DNA of 7,718 nt. Origin: Actinomycetospora sp. GTDB lineage: Bacteria > Actinomycetota > Actinomycetes > Mycobacteriales > Pseudonocardiaceae. The stretch is from positions 1-7,718 of the forward strand of contig JAICLN010000203.1 of NCBI GenBank assembly GCA_025925615.1, in the 5' to 3' direction. The position numbers were made by a program, and so were the translations under genes. Positions 1 to 7,718 of the stretch are shown piece by piece (the first letter of the stretch is position 1; every line of letters begins with the position of its first letter). The notes beneath the pieces were generated by a model. That model saw only the letters and a program-made list of their open reading frames with translations. It ran no database searches and was not told where the DNA came from.

Positions 1-127
1 CGCGCCCCGCCGGGCGCGGGGGGCGGCGCCGCGGCGGGGCCCCCCGCGTCGAGCGGGTCCAGCCACGGCGCCCCGCGCCCACGACCGCGAGCCGCCCCGG
101 TTCCGACGAGGGGCGCCCCTCGTCAAT
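1..127. other. Left-edge region, no gene assigned
   Basis: This is an extremely GC-rich stretch downstream of the minus-strand MFS gene. A plus-strand reading frame (codons beginning at position 3) stays open from the window edge to a TAG at 129-131, so the tail of a convergent gene entering from the left cannot be excluded. The implied peptide is Arg/Pro/Gly-rich and resembles no family I know, and stop-free frames are common at this GC content. The only clear structure is the palindrome at 105-124. Confidence 0.4.
105..124 (-). terminator. Perfect 20-bp palindrome, probable terminator
   Basis: GACGAGGGGC is followed directly by its exact reverse complement GCCCCTCGTC. It starts 3 nt beyond the stop codon of the minus-strand MFS gene, where a terminator would sit. 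No U-tract follows, which is common for GC-rich actinobacterial terminators. As RNA it would form a stem of about 8 bp with a GCGC loop. Being symmetric, it could also stop transcription arriving from the left. Confidence 0.6.
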
Positions 128-1381
128 CTAGTCGAGCGAAGGTGCCCTTCGCTCGGAACCGGCGGAACCGGCGGAACCGGCGGAGCGCAGGCCCGCGACG
201 ACGACTGCCGTGACGGCGAGCAGCGCGACCAGGAAGGCGACGGTGGCCGACCAGCCGGCGACGCCGAACACGACCCCGCCGAGCGTCCCGCCGACCGAGG
301 AGCCCACGTAGTAGGTGAACAGGTACATCCCCGACGCCACCGCGCGGCCGTGGGTGGCCCGGTGCCCGACCGCCGCCGAGGCGACCGCGTGCCCGGCGAA
401 GAACCCGACGGTGAGCAGGGCCAGCCCGCCGATGACGAGCGCGAGCACCGGCGCCAGCATCGCGAGCGCGCCGAGCGCCGCGACACCGGCCGCCACCAGC
501 ACCGTCGTGCGCGTCCCCCAGCGGCCCGAGAGCCGGCCCGCCGCGGTCGAGGTGACGGTCCCGACGGCGTAGAGGACGAAGACGAAGCCGACGACGAGGT
601 CGGGCAGCGAGAACGGCGGGCCGAGCAGCCGGAAGGCGACGTAGTTGTAGGCGCAGACGAACGTGCCCATGAGCAGCAGGCCGATGAGGAAGAGCCGCCG
701 CAGGACCGGGTCGCGCAGGTGGGCCTCGACCTCGACGGCGAGCTCGCGGGCCGCGACCGGCGACGGGGTGAAGCGCCGGGACGCGGGCAGGACCAGCCAG
801 AACGCCAGCAGGCAGGCGCCGGACAGGGCCGCGATCCCGCCCAGCGCCACGCGCCAGGACCCGGTCAGGTCGTCGATCGCGCTGACCACGATCCGGCCGC
901 CGAACCCGCCGACCGAGTTCCCCGCGATGTAGAGCCCCATCGCCCCGCCGAGGTGGCCACCGTCGACCTCGTCGGCGAGGTAGGCCATCCCGACGGCGGG
1001 CAGCCCGGCGAGGGCAACCCCCTCGAACGCCCGCAGCACGAGCAGCAGCGCGAACGACGGCGCCACCGCGGCCGCGAGCCCGAACACCACGGCGCCCAGG
1101 AGCGACCACAGCATCACCGGCCGCCGGCCCCACCGCTCGGAGAGCGCCGACGCCGGGATGATCGCGACGGCGAGGCCCCCGGTGGTGACCGAGACCGTCA
1201 GCGACGCGGTGCCCGGGGACACCCCGAACACGTCGACCAGGCGCGGCAGCAGGGGCTGGGTCGCGTAGAGCAGGGCGAACGTGGTGAAGCCCGCGAAGAA
1301 CAGCCCGACCGAGACGCGCCGGAACCCGTGGTCGCCCCGGCGGAGGCCGGGCTCGACGGCGGTGGCGGCGGAGACGGGCAT
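128..1381 (-). CDS. MFS transporter, YnfM-like (12 TM)
   Basis: A 417-aa integral membrane transporter of the major facilitator superfamily, expected to move a small solute or drug across the cytoplasmic membrane using the proton gradient. The start of the membrane domain (LLYATQPLLP near residue 38), the motif-A-like loop SERWGRRP (81-88), AVGMAYL, and the GLYIAGNSVGG stretch match what I recall of E. coli YnfM, a 12-TM putative exporter; its substrate is not certain. The length is normal for 12 TM. The ATG at 1379-1381 is the first start before the conserved region. It has no Shine-Dalgarno sequence but has a TAGCCT hexamer 9 nt upstream. It lies 29 bp downstream of cutA on the same strand, so cotranscription is likely. 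The C-terminus ends in a Ser-Ala-Gly repeat with a hairpin overlapping the last codons. Family assignment is strong, substrate unknown. Confidence 0.92.
   Translation of the reverse strand: MPVSAATAVEPGLRRGDHGFRRVSVGLFFAGFTTFALLYATQPLLPRLVDVFGVSPGTASLTVSVTTGGLAVAIIPASALSERWGRRPVMLWSLLGAVVFGLAAAVAPSFALLLVLRAFEGVALAGLPAVGMAYLADEVDGGHLGGAMGLYIAGNSVGGFGGRIVVSAIDDLTGSWRVALGGIAALSGACLLAFWLVLPASRRFTPSPVAARELAVEVEAHLRDPVLRRLFLIGLLLMGTFVCAYNYVAFRLLGPPFSLPDLVVGFVFVLYAVGTVTSTAAGRLSGRWGTRTTVLVAAGVAALGALAMLAPVLALVIGGLALLTVGFFAGHAVASAAVGHRATHGRAVASGMYLFTYYVGSSVGGTLGGVVFGVAGWSATVAFLVALLAVTAVVVAGLRSAGSAGSAGSERRAPSLD
133..155 (-). other. 10-bp stem-loop inside the 3' end of the MFS gene
   Basis: CGAGCGAAGG (133-142) and CCTTCGCTCG (146-155) are perfect inverted repeats around a 3-nt loop. 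They lie within the last codons of the MFS gene, just before its stop at 128-130. With the palindrome at 105-124 this makes two tandem hairpins at the transcript end. It may be the first half of a bipartite terminator or a 3'-end stabilising structure. It may also contribute to the low-complexity C-terminus. Confidence 0.55.
154..180. repeat. Three tandem copies of a 9-bp unit
   Basis: CGGAACCGG occurs three times without mismatch (154-162, 163-171, 172-180), followed by a partial copy. Read on the minus strand it encodes a Ser-Ala-Gly repeat in the C-terminal tail of the MFS transporter. Gain or loss of a unit would keep the reading frame, so copy number may vary between strains without breaking the gene. 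Confidence 0.85.
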
Positions 1382-1390
1382 CGGTTGTCG

Positions 1391-1396
1391 AGGCTA
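1391..1396 (-). promoter_or_regulatory. Possible internal -10 hexamer before the MFS gene
   Basis: TAGCCT on the minus strand fits the TANNNT -10 pattern and lies 9 nt before the MFS ATG, in the short gap after cutA. Transcription from it would give a leader of only 2-3 nt, which would fit the missing Shine-Dalgarno sequence. No -35 is recognisable, so it may be chance. Confidence 0.3.
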
Positions 1397-1410
1397 AGGG
1401 TCGAGCGGCG

Positions 1411-1737
1411 TCACCGCGCCGTCTCCTCCGTCACCCACCGCAGGTACGGCGCGTGCCCGCCCACGACGGGGACGGCGATCACTTCGGGGACGTCGTAGGA
1501 GTGCTCGGCGACGATCCACGCGGTGAGCTCGTCGACCCGGGCGGACGCCGTCTTCACGACCAGCTGCCACTCGGTCTCCACCGACACCGAGCCCTCCCAC
1601 CGGAAGGCACTGCGGACCGGACCGACGATCTGCACGCACGCGGCCAGCCGCGCCTCGACGAGGCCGCGGGCGAGCCGTTCGGCCTCCTCGGCGGAGTCGG
1701 TGGTGCTGACGACGACGGCGGTGGCGGACCCGGTCAC
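1411..1737 (-). CDS. cutA: CutA1 divalent-cation tolerance family protein
   Basis: A 108-aa protein with the full CutA1 signature: the AACVQI segment with Cys34, the FRWEG turn (45-49), EWQLVVKT (56-63), and the C-terminal block around HSYDVPEV (79-86) followed by YLRWV (98-102). Family members are small cytosolic trimers with a ferredoxin-like fold, linked genetically to copper and divalent-metal tolerance in E. coli; their biochemical role is still unclear. The length is typical. The GTG at 1735-1737 leaves only a few residues before the first strand and has a TAGGAC -10-like hexamer exactly 7 nt upstream, as for a leaderless gene. It is first in a likely two-gene unit with the YnfM-like transporter and is divergent from the DHA2 exporter. 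Confidence 0.95.
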   Translation of the reverse strand: MTGSATAVVVSTTDSAEEAERLARGLVEARLAACVQIVGPVRSAFRWEGSVSVETEWQLVVKTASARVDELTAWIVAEHSYDVPEVIAVPVVGGHAPYLRWVTEETAR

Positions 1738-1744
1738 GACGACC

Positions 1745-1750
1745 GTCCTA
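1745..1750 (-). promoter_or_regulatory. Probable leaderless -10 of cutA
   Basis: Minus-strand TAGGAC ends 7 nt before the GTG start of cutA, and no Shine-Dalgarno sequence is present in that gap. This geometry matches leaderless actinobacterial promoters, where transcription begins at the start codon. The hexamer deviates from TANNNT at the last base. A TTCGTA sequence 17 bp further upstream (1768-1773) is a weak -35 candidate. Confidence 0.5.
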
Positions 1751-1867
1751 CCGGACTGGAGCGGGAGTACGAACGCCGCGAACGCGTTGCCCAGCTGGTA
1801 GGTGACGCCGGGGGCAGGCCGGCCGTCCGGTTCGTCGTGATCGCGTGGTTCCGACCCGGCTCACACC

Positions 1868-1882
1868 GGACCACGAAGGTCC
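1868..1882. promoter_or_regulatory. Short inverted repeat in the DHA2 promoter, possible operator
   Basis: GGACC and GGTCC flank a 5-nt spacer (ACGAA). The repeat lies directly upstream of the -10-like TAGGCT, in the -35/-10 spacer, where a repressor would block polymerase. Exporters of this family are often controlled by TetR or MarR proteins, but no regulator gene is adjacent here, and 5-bp arms are short enough to arise by chance. Confidence 0.25.
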
Positions 1883-1888
1883 CCGGCC

Positions 1889-4348
<2,460 letters not shown>

Positions 4349-4363
4349 GTGCGCTTCGCGCTC

Positions 4364-4403
4364 GTGAGCACTTTCGGGGGGTATAGCCCCGGAAAGTGCT
4401 CAC
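4364..4403. terminator. Large bidirectional stem-loop between convergent genes
   Basis: GTGAGCACTTTC (4364-4375) pairs perfectly with GAAAGTGCTCAC (4392-4403). A further GGGG/CCCC extension, with G4391 bulged, closes a loop around GGTATAG, giving 16 bp in all. It lies 15 nt after the AKR stop and overlaps the TGA (4400-4402) of the minus-strand SDR gene, so it probably terminates both. There is no U-tract on either side. The near-perfect long arms also recall dispersed palindromic repeats of actinobacterial genomes, which needs a genome-wide count. Confidence 0.75.
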
Positions 4404-6034
4404 AAGCCGAAGGCACCGTGCGCGTCGCGCAGGGCACGTTCCCGACGACGGCGGCGCCACGCGGCCACCGGCCCGCGGCCGGAGGCCGGCTCGGCGAGCG
4501 GGCCCCGCTGCTCCTCGAGCTCGGCGGCCGCGACGATGCGGCGCTCCATCCCGCCGAACACGAGCACGTGGAACGGCGCGATCACCCACCAGTACGCGTG
4601 CCCGGCAAGCCCGCGCGGCAGGAAGACGGCCCGCTGCCGGTAGAGCGCGCCGCCCGGGCGCGGCGCGACCCGGAGCTCCAGCCACGCCAGACCGGGCGCC
4701 TTCATCTCGGCCCGCAGCCGCAGCAGGTACTCGCCGTCCTCGAGGTCGGTCACCGACGCCGAGACGTCGGCCCCGGCCGGGCTCTCGACGCACTCCTCCA
4801 CGCGCCACCAGTCCAACGCGTCGCCGACCTGCAGGGTGTCCGCGTTCCGGCGACCGCGGCGCAGGCCGACCCCGCCGACGAGCCGGTCGAGCACGCCGCG
4901 CGCCCACCAGCCCACCGGGAACGAGTACCAGCCGCGGTCCCCGCCGATGCCGGCCACGACCCGCCACAGCGTCTCCGGTGACGCGGCCGCCTCGCGCTCG
5001 CGGACGTCGGTGTAGACCGTGCCGCCGGCCCAGTCCGGGTCCGAGGGCAGCAGGTCGGACGGCATCGGGTCGGACGGCGCGTAGCGCGCGTTGGCCCCGG
5101 ACCAGCGGGTCTCCACCCGGCCCTCGCGGATGCGGGTCAGCGCCAGGTCGACGGCGGTGCGGAAGCCCGTGAGGCCCGCCTCGGGCGGGTCGACGTAGGT
5201 GTCGATGTCGTGCTCCGTGGCGACGACCTCGTGGACCAGGGAGTCGATGAGCGGGACCGCCGTCGAGCGCGGGACCGGGGTCACCAGGTTGACCCAGTGC
5301 GAGGACAACCGCGGCGTCAGCACCGGGACCGGCAGCATCGTCCGTCGCGGCAGGCCCTCGACCTCGGCGAACCCCTCCATCATCTCCAGGTAGGTGAGGA
5401 CGTCGGGCCCGCCGATGTCGAACGTGCGGTTCACGTCGGCGGGCAGGTCGACCACGCGGGTCAGGTAGTGCAGCACGTCGCGGATCGCGATTGGCTGCAC
5501 GCGGTGGTGCACCCACGACGGCGTCAGCATCACCGGCAGCCGCTCGGTCAGGTAGCGCAGCATCTCGAAGCTCGCGGACCCGGATCCGAGGATCACCGCC
5601 GCCTGCAGCACCGCCGTCGGGACCCCGGACCGCAGGAAGATCTCCCCCACCTCGGTGCGCGAGGACAGGTGCTCGGACAGCTCGACGCCCTCGGGGTGGA
5701 TGCCGCCGAGGTAGATGATCCGCCGGACGCCTGCCGAGCGGGCGGCCTCGGCCGTGATGAGCGCCGCGCGCCGGTCCACCTCGGCGAAGCCGGACTCCGA
5801 GAGCGAGTGCACCAGGTAGTAGAGGACCTCGGCGTCCTCGCAGGCCGCCCGCATCGACTCCGGGTCGAGCACGTCCCCGGCGACCACCTCGACGCCGTCC
5901 TCCTGCGTCCAGGGGATGTCCTTCATCTTCGCGGGCGTGCGCACCACGCACCGCACCGTGTGGCCCTCCGCCACGAGCCGCGGGGCGAGCCGCCCGCCGA
6001 TGTAGCCGGTCGCACCGGTGACCACGCATCGCAC
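4400..6034 (-). CDS. SDR-type NAD(P)-binding protein fused to DUF2867
   Basis: From the GTG at 6032-6034 this encodes 544 aa in two parts. Residues 1 to about 310 are an atypical short-chain dehydrogenase with the nucleotide-binding GATGYIGG (7-14) right after the start. The YxxxK catalytic pair is absent: the equivalent stretch reads HLSSRTEVGE (about 122-131), as in NAD(P)-binding relatives that may not be classical dehydrogenases. Residues about 335-500 (from GGTVYTD to the Trp-rich AYWWVIAPFH region) resemble DUF2867, which commonly follows this SDR type. The Arg-rich tail is variable. A PSD triplet repeat marks the linker. The frame stays open to a GTG at 6187 and an ATG at 6151, but the extra residues are Arg/Pro-rich and precede the usual family start. 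No good ribosome site is seen at any candidate. Function unknown; a redox or lipid/quinone role is only a guess. Confidence 0.87.
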   Translation of the reverse strand: MRCVVTGATGYIGGRLAPRLVAEGHTVRCVVRTPAKMKDIPWTQEDGVEVVAGDVLDPESMRAACEDAEVLYYLVHSLSESGFAEVDRRAALITAEAARSAGVRRIIYLGGIHPEGVELSEHLSSRTEVGEIFLRSGVPTAVLQAAVILGSGSASFEMLRYLTERLPVMLTPSWVHHRVQPIAIRDVLHYLTRVVDLPADVNRTFDIGGPDVLTYLEMMEGFAEVEGLPRRTMLPVPVLTPRLSSHWVNLVTPVPRSTAVPLIDSLVHEVVATEHDIDTYVDPPEAGLTGFRTAVDLALTRIREGRVETRWSGANARYAPSDPMPSDLLPSDPDWAGGTVYTDVREREAAASPETLWRVVAGIGGDRGWYSFPVGWWARGVLDRLVGGVGLRRGRRNADTLQVGDALDWWRVEECVESPAGADVSASVTDLEDGEYLLRLRAEMKAPGLAWLELRVAPRPGGALYRQRAVFLPRGLAGHAYWWVIAPFHVLVFGGMERRIVAAAELEEQRGPLAEPASGRGPVAAWRRRRRERALRDAHGAFGL

Positions 6035-6333
6035 CGGCGCATCGTCGCCGTTCGCGGGCCCGCCCGCAGTGGGGAGGCCCGCGAGGGGCCCGCGCCGACG
6101 TCGGGTGACCCCGGGCCACCGCTCGACAGGGTGTGCCACCACCGTGCGCATCCACTCGATCCGGTGGACGACCCGCCGTACGCGCACCCCACGGGCGGAG
6201 GGCTCACCCGGGTGGCCCGATCGAGCCCGTCGACACCACGGACCGTGACATCACGGCCTGCACAGGGTCGATCACGGGGAATGCCCCGGTGGAGTGACAC
6301 ACGGTCAGGGGGAGTTCGGGCGTGTCGCGGTTG

Positions 6334-6368
6334 CCTCGGCGCGTCGCCCACAAGGTTCGCCGCCGAGG
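6334..6368 (+). other. Stem-loop 1 in the putative leader of the 172-aa gene
   Basis: CCTCGGCG (6334-6341) and CGCCGAGG (6361-6368) are perfect 8-bp inverted repeats around a 19-nt loop. The loop holds CACAAGGTT, one of the less GC-rich patches. It is 85 nt upstream of the next start codon. Whether it is transcribed is unknown. Arms of this length can occur by chance in such GC-rich DNA. Confidence 0.4.
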
Positions 6369-6384
6369 TGCCGTTGCCCCGTCT

Positions 6385-6418
6385 GACGCTGGTGAACGCG
6401 GCCGTTCGCCGCAGCGTC
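6385..6418 (+). other. Strong 14-bp stem-loop before the 172-aa gene
   Basis: GACGCTGGTGAACG (6385-6398) pairs with CGTTCGCC (6403-6410) and AGCGTC (6413-6418). There is one G-U pair (T6393 with G6408), a 2-nt bulge (6411-6412) and a CGGC loop. It ends 24 nt before the GGAGGT ribosome site and 35 nt before the ATG. In a transcript it would be a stable 5'-UTR element. It could be an attenuator-like structure, a protein-binding hairpin, or the terminator of a small RNA. It matches no riboswitch class I recognise. Confidence 0.5.
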
Positions 6419-6442
6419 GGCACAACCGTGTGGTTCGACGGC

Positions 6443-6448
6443 GGAGGT
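6443..6448 (+). promoter_or_regulatory. Ribosome binding site fixing the start at 6454
   Basis: GGAGGT, a full anti-16S match, lies 5 nt before the ATG at 6454. It decides between that ATG and the in-frame GTG at 6322. The third-position G/C bias also rises only downstream of 6454. Confidence 0.8.
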
Positions 6449-6453
6449 GGAAC

Positions 6454-6972
6454 ATGTGGGTCTGGCGAGAGGAGACGGTGCGCGGCGGTTGGCGTCTCGA
6501 CTCCACCGGCTCGTGGACGTACGACGAGCCGGCACGACTGGAGCGGGTCGGCCCCCCGCGCGATCCCGACCGGATCGCGCGGGAGCGCTTCGTCCGCGCG
6601 CAGCGGTCGAGGTCCGAGGGTCGCCGTCCCGCGCCCGTCGGTGCGCGCCCGGAGTTCGAGGCGACCCCGATCTTCCGGTCGGTCGCGCACGAGGTCCGGG
6701 AGTGGCGCGACGAGCGCTATCCCGAGCCGCGCCGGGAGGTCGGCCGACGGGCGGAGCCGGCCATCCCGGAGCCGCACCCGGGGTCGGGGCCCTTCCCGGC
6801 CCAGGCGAGGACCCGGCGCGGCCTCGCACCGGTCGAGTCCGTGCCCCCGCCCGCCCGCGAGGGCGACGTGGGGCCGGTGGGCTCGGCGGACGACGAGCTG
6901 CGTCGTCGGGCGGAGCGTCGACGCCGCCCGCGCGTGGAGCCCGAGAGCGGGCGCCACGCCCTGCGTCCGTAG
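6454..6972 (+). CDS. Lysine-free, Arg/Pro/Glu-rich hypothetical protein
   Basis: A 172-aa protein I do not recognise. The N-terminus is Trp-rich (MWVWREE, then GGWRL and SWTYDEP within the first 25 residues), suggesting a small beta-structured piece. The rest is Arg, Pro, Glu and Gly-rich and probably disordered, with Arg clusters near 117-119 and 151-158. No signal peptide or membrane segment is visible. The protein contains no Lys, Asn or Cys, and Met only at the start. A full GGAGGT ribosome site and about 90% G/C at third positions support it as a genuine gene. It is monocistronic by layout: a structured leader upstream and a hairpin 4 nt after the stop. It may be a nucleic-acid-binding or scaffold protein judging from charge, but that is speculation. 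Confidence 0.78.
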   Translation: MWVWREETVRGGWRLDSTGSWTYDEPARLERVGPPRDPDRIARERFVRAQRSRSEGRRPAPVGARPEFEATPIFRSVAHEVREWRDERYPEPRREVGRRAEPAIPEPHPGSGPFPAQARTRRGLAPVESVPPPAREGDVGPVGSADDELRRRAERRRRPRVEPESGRHALRP

Positions 6973-6975
6973 CGA

Positions 6976-7010
6976 GCCGGTCCGGTCCCGTCGGGGGAGT
7001 CCGGAACGGC
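6976..7010 (+). terminator. Stem-loop after the 172-aa gene, probable terminator
   Basis: GCCGGTCCGG (6976-6985) pairs with CCGGAACGGC (7001-7010) with one mismatch, and the stem continues inward (6986-6989 with 6995-6998) to a 5-nt loop. It begins 4 nt after the TAG at 6970-6972. No U-tract follows. Confidence 0.6.
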
Positions 7011-7040
7011 CGCGGACGCGGTCGATGTGGTGGGCACGGC

Positions 7041-7088
7041 ACGAGGGGCGACCTCCGCGGCTGGGGAGCGGACGGGGGCGCCCCTCGT
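7041..7088. repeat. Long-loop inverted repeat related to the palindrome at 105-124
   Basis: ACGAGGGGCG (7041-7050) and CGCCCCTCGT (7079-7088) are perfect 10-bp inverted repeats 28 nt apart. The right arm is also part of a near-palindrome at 7071-7089 (GACGGGGGCGCCCCTCGTC). The same two 10-mers form the palindrome after the first MFS gene. It may be a second terminator for the 172-aa gene, or an element upstream of the DoxX gene. Confidence 0.5.
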
Positions 7089-7179
7089 CGTGTGTCCGGG
7101 GCCGCGTGGTGAGGTGTGCCCCGACCCGGGGCCGGGTATCGCCCCGGTCACCCCAACCCGTCGTCGGAGGTCTTTGCCC

Positions 7180-7718
7180 ATGCTGGTCCGTCGCCTCGCC
7201 CGGCCCCTGTTGGCCGCGGTGTTCATCAAGGGCGGGATCGACACCCTGCTCAACCCCGAGCCCCGTATCACGAAGGCCGCGCCGAAGGTCGCGCAGGCGC
7301 AGGACCTGGTCGGGGACAAGCTCCCGCCGCAGGCCCCCACCGAGCCCGAGCAGCTCGTGAAGATCGACGCGGGCGTGAAGATCGGCGCCGGCGTCCTGCT
7401 GGCCCTCGGCAAGTTCCCGCGGATCGCCTCGCTGCTGCTCGCCGGCAGCATCATCCCGACGACGTACACCGCGCACGCCTTCTGGGAGTACGACGGCGAG
7501 GACCGCACGGCGCAGCAGCAGCACTTCCTCAAGAACCTCGGCCTGCTCGGCGGGCTGGTCCTCGCCGCGGTCGACACCGAGGGGAAGCCGTCGCTGGGCT
7601 GGCGTGCCCGCCGGGCCTCGCGCAAGCTCGCGAAGCAGACCCGGGAGCTCACCGGGAACACCGACGGGCCCGACCTCTCCGAGTGGGCCGACGGCGCCCG
7701 CTCGGCCGCGAACACCAC
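7180..7718 (+). CDS. DoxX-family membrane protein (3' end beyond window)
   Basis: At least 179 aa, running off the right edge with no stop. DoxX-family features: TM1 at about 8-24 (ending FIKGGIDTLLNP), a cluster of hydrophobic segments at about 63-98, the HAFWEYDG segment (99-106), and the last membrane helix starting HFLKNLGLLGG (115-125). This is the family's usual arrangement of four helices. Between TM1 and TM2 is a hydrophilic stretch of about 35 residues rich in Lys, Pro and Gln. A cytosolic, basic tail of more than 45 residues follows TM4. DoxX proteins are small inner-membrane proteins linked in mycobacteria to redox stress complexes with SodA and SseA; this gene has neither neighbour. 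The ATG at 7180 has GGAGG at 7166-7170, 9 nt upstream. Family assignment is good, role unknown. Confidence 0.9.
   Translation, partial: MLVRRLARPLLAAVFIKGGIDTLLNPEPRITKAAPKVAQAQDLVGDKLPPQAPTEPEQLVKIDAGVKIGAGVLLALGKFPRIASLLLAGSIIPTTYTAHAFWEYDGEDRTAQQQHFLKNLGLLGGLVLAAVDTEGKPSLGWRARRASRKLAKQTRELTGNTDGPDLSEWADGARSAANT

Larger units (their letters stand above)
6035..6453. other. 419-bp gap with several inverted repeats
   Basis: This is the region between divergently oriented genes. I find no convincing gene: short open frames here show weaker third-position G/C bias (about 68% for 6322-6453, against about 90% in the next gene). It does contain symmetric elements: CCGTGA-CA-TCACGG at 6243-6256, a CACGGGG hairpin with one bulge and AATG loop at 6273-6291, and two larger stem-loops listed separately (6334-6368, 6385-6418). 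The promoters of both flanking genes should lie here, but no hexamer pair stands out. Up to about 150 bp at the left end may instead be the 5' part of the SDR gene if an upstream start is used. Confidence 0.6.

Noticed and set aside
1781..1798. Adjacent palindromes AACGCGTT and CCAGCTGG in the cutA promoter region
   Set aside because: Eight-base palindromes are frequent by chance. They have no special placement relative to the -10 hexamers.
6322..6453. Upstream GTG start for the 172-aa protein (216 aa)
   Set aside because: A purine-rich GGGGGAG precedes it, but third-position G/C is only about 68% in this segment against about 90% after 6454, and the ATG at 6454 has a full GGAGGT. The segment also folds into two hairpins.
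5210..7360. 716-codon plus-strand open frame
   Set aside because: It overlaps the SDR gene antisense and then the 172-aa and DoxX genes out of frame, with Arg/Ser/Pro low complexity. It is a frame shadow.

Overview
The window is very GC-rich, with strong G/C preference at third codon positions, GTG starts, and -10-like hexamers (TAGGCT, TAGGAC) placed about 7 nt before start codons, the layout of leaderless actinobacterial genes. Together with the gene content (an EmrB/QacA-type MFS pump, an SDR-DUF2867 fusion, a DoxX protein), this points to a high-GC actinobacterium. Pseudonocardiales or a related order is a guess, not something the sequence proves. The content looks like ordinary chromosome: no mobile element, CRISPR array, tRNA or rRNA gene is visible.

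Layout: (1) 1-127 is a short edge region ending in a perfect 20-bp palindrome that lies just beyond the stop of the first gene. (2) On the minus strand, cutA (1411-1737) is followed 29 bp later by a 12-TM MFS transporter resembling E. coli YnfM (128-1381); they probably form a small operon. (3) Divergent from cutA, across a 164-bp promoter region, is a DHA2-type (14-TM) MFS drug exporter (1902-3341, +). (4) A 155-bp gap with two symmetric elements (a 22-bp inverted repeat, and a CRP/GlxR-like GTGA-N6-TCAC site) precedes an aldo/keto reductase (3497-4348, +). (5) A large stem-loop shared by convergent 3' ends separates it from a minus-strand SDR-DUF2867 protein (4400-6034). (6) A 419-bp non-coding stretch (6035-6453) contains several inverted repeats, including a strong 14-bp stem-loop next to the ribosome binding site of the following gene. 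(7) A 172-aa lysine-free, Arg/Pro/Glu-rich protein of unknown function (6454-6972, +) follows. (8) After a terminator-like region comes a DoxX-family membrane protein (7180 to the right edge, incomplete).

How they work together: the genes read as separate transcription units with housekeeping, efflux and redox roles (two exporters, a metal-binding CutA, an NADPH-dependent AKR, an NAD(P)-binding SDR, a DoxX membrane protein). A loose stress/detoxification theme is possible, but nothing shows that they form one pathway. I did not find a convincing new biological system. The most interesting material is non-coding: the structured leader at about 6334-6418, the paired symmetric sites before the AKR gene, the recurrent GACGAGGGGCG-type palindromes, and the unusual 172-aa protein.
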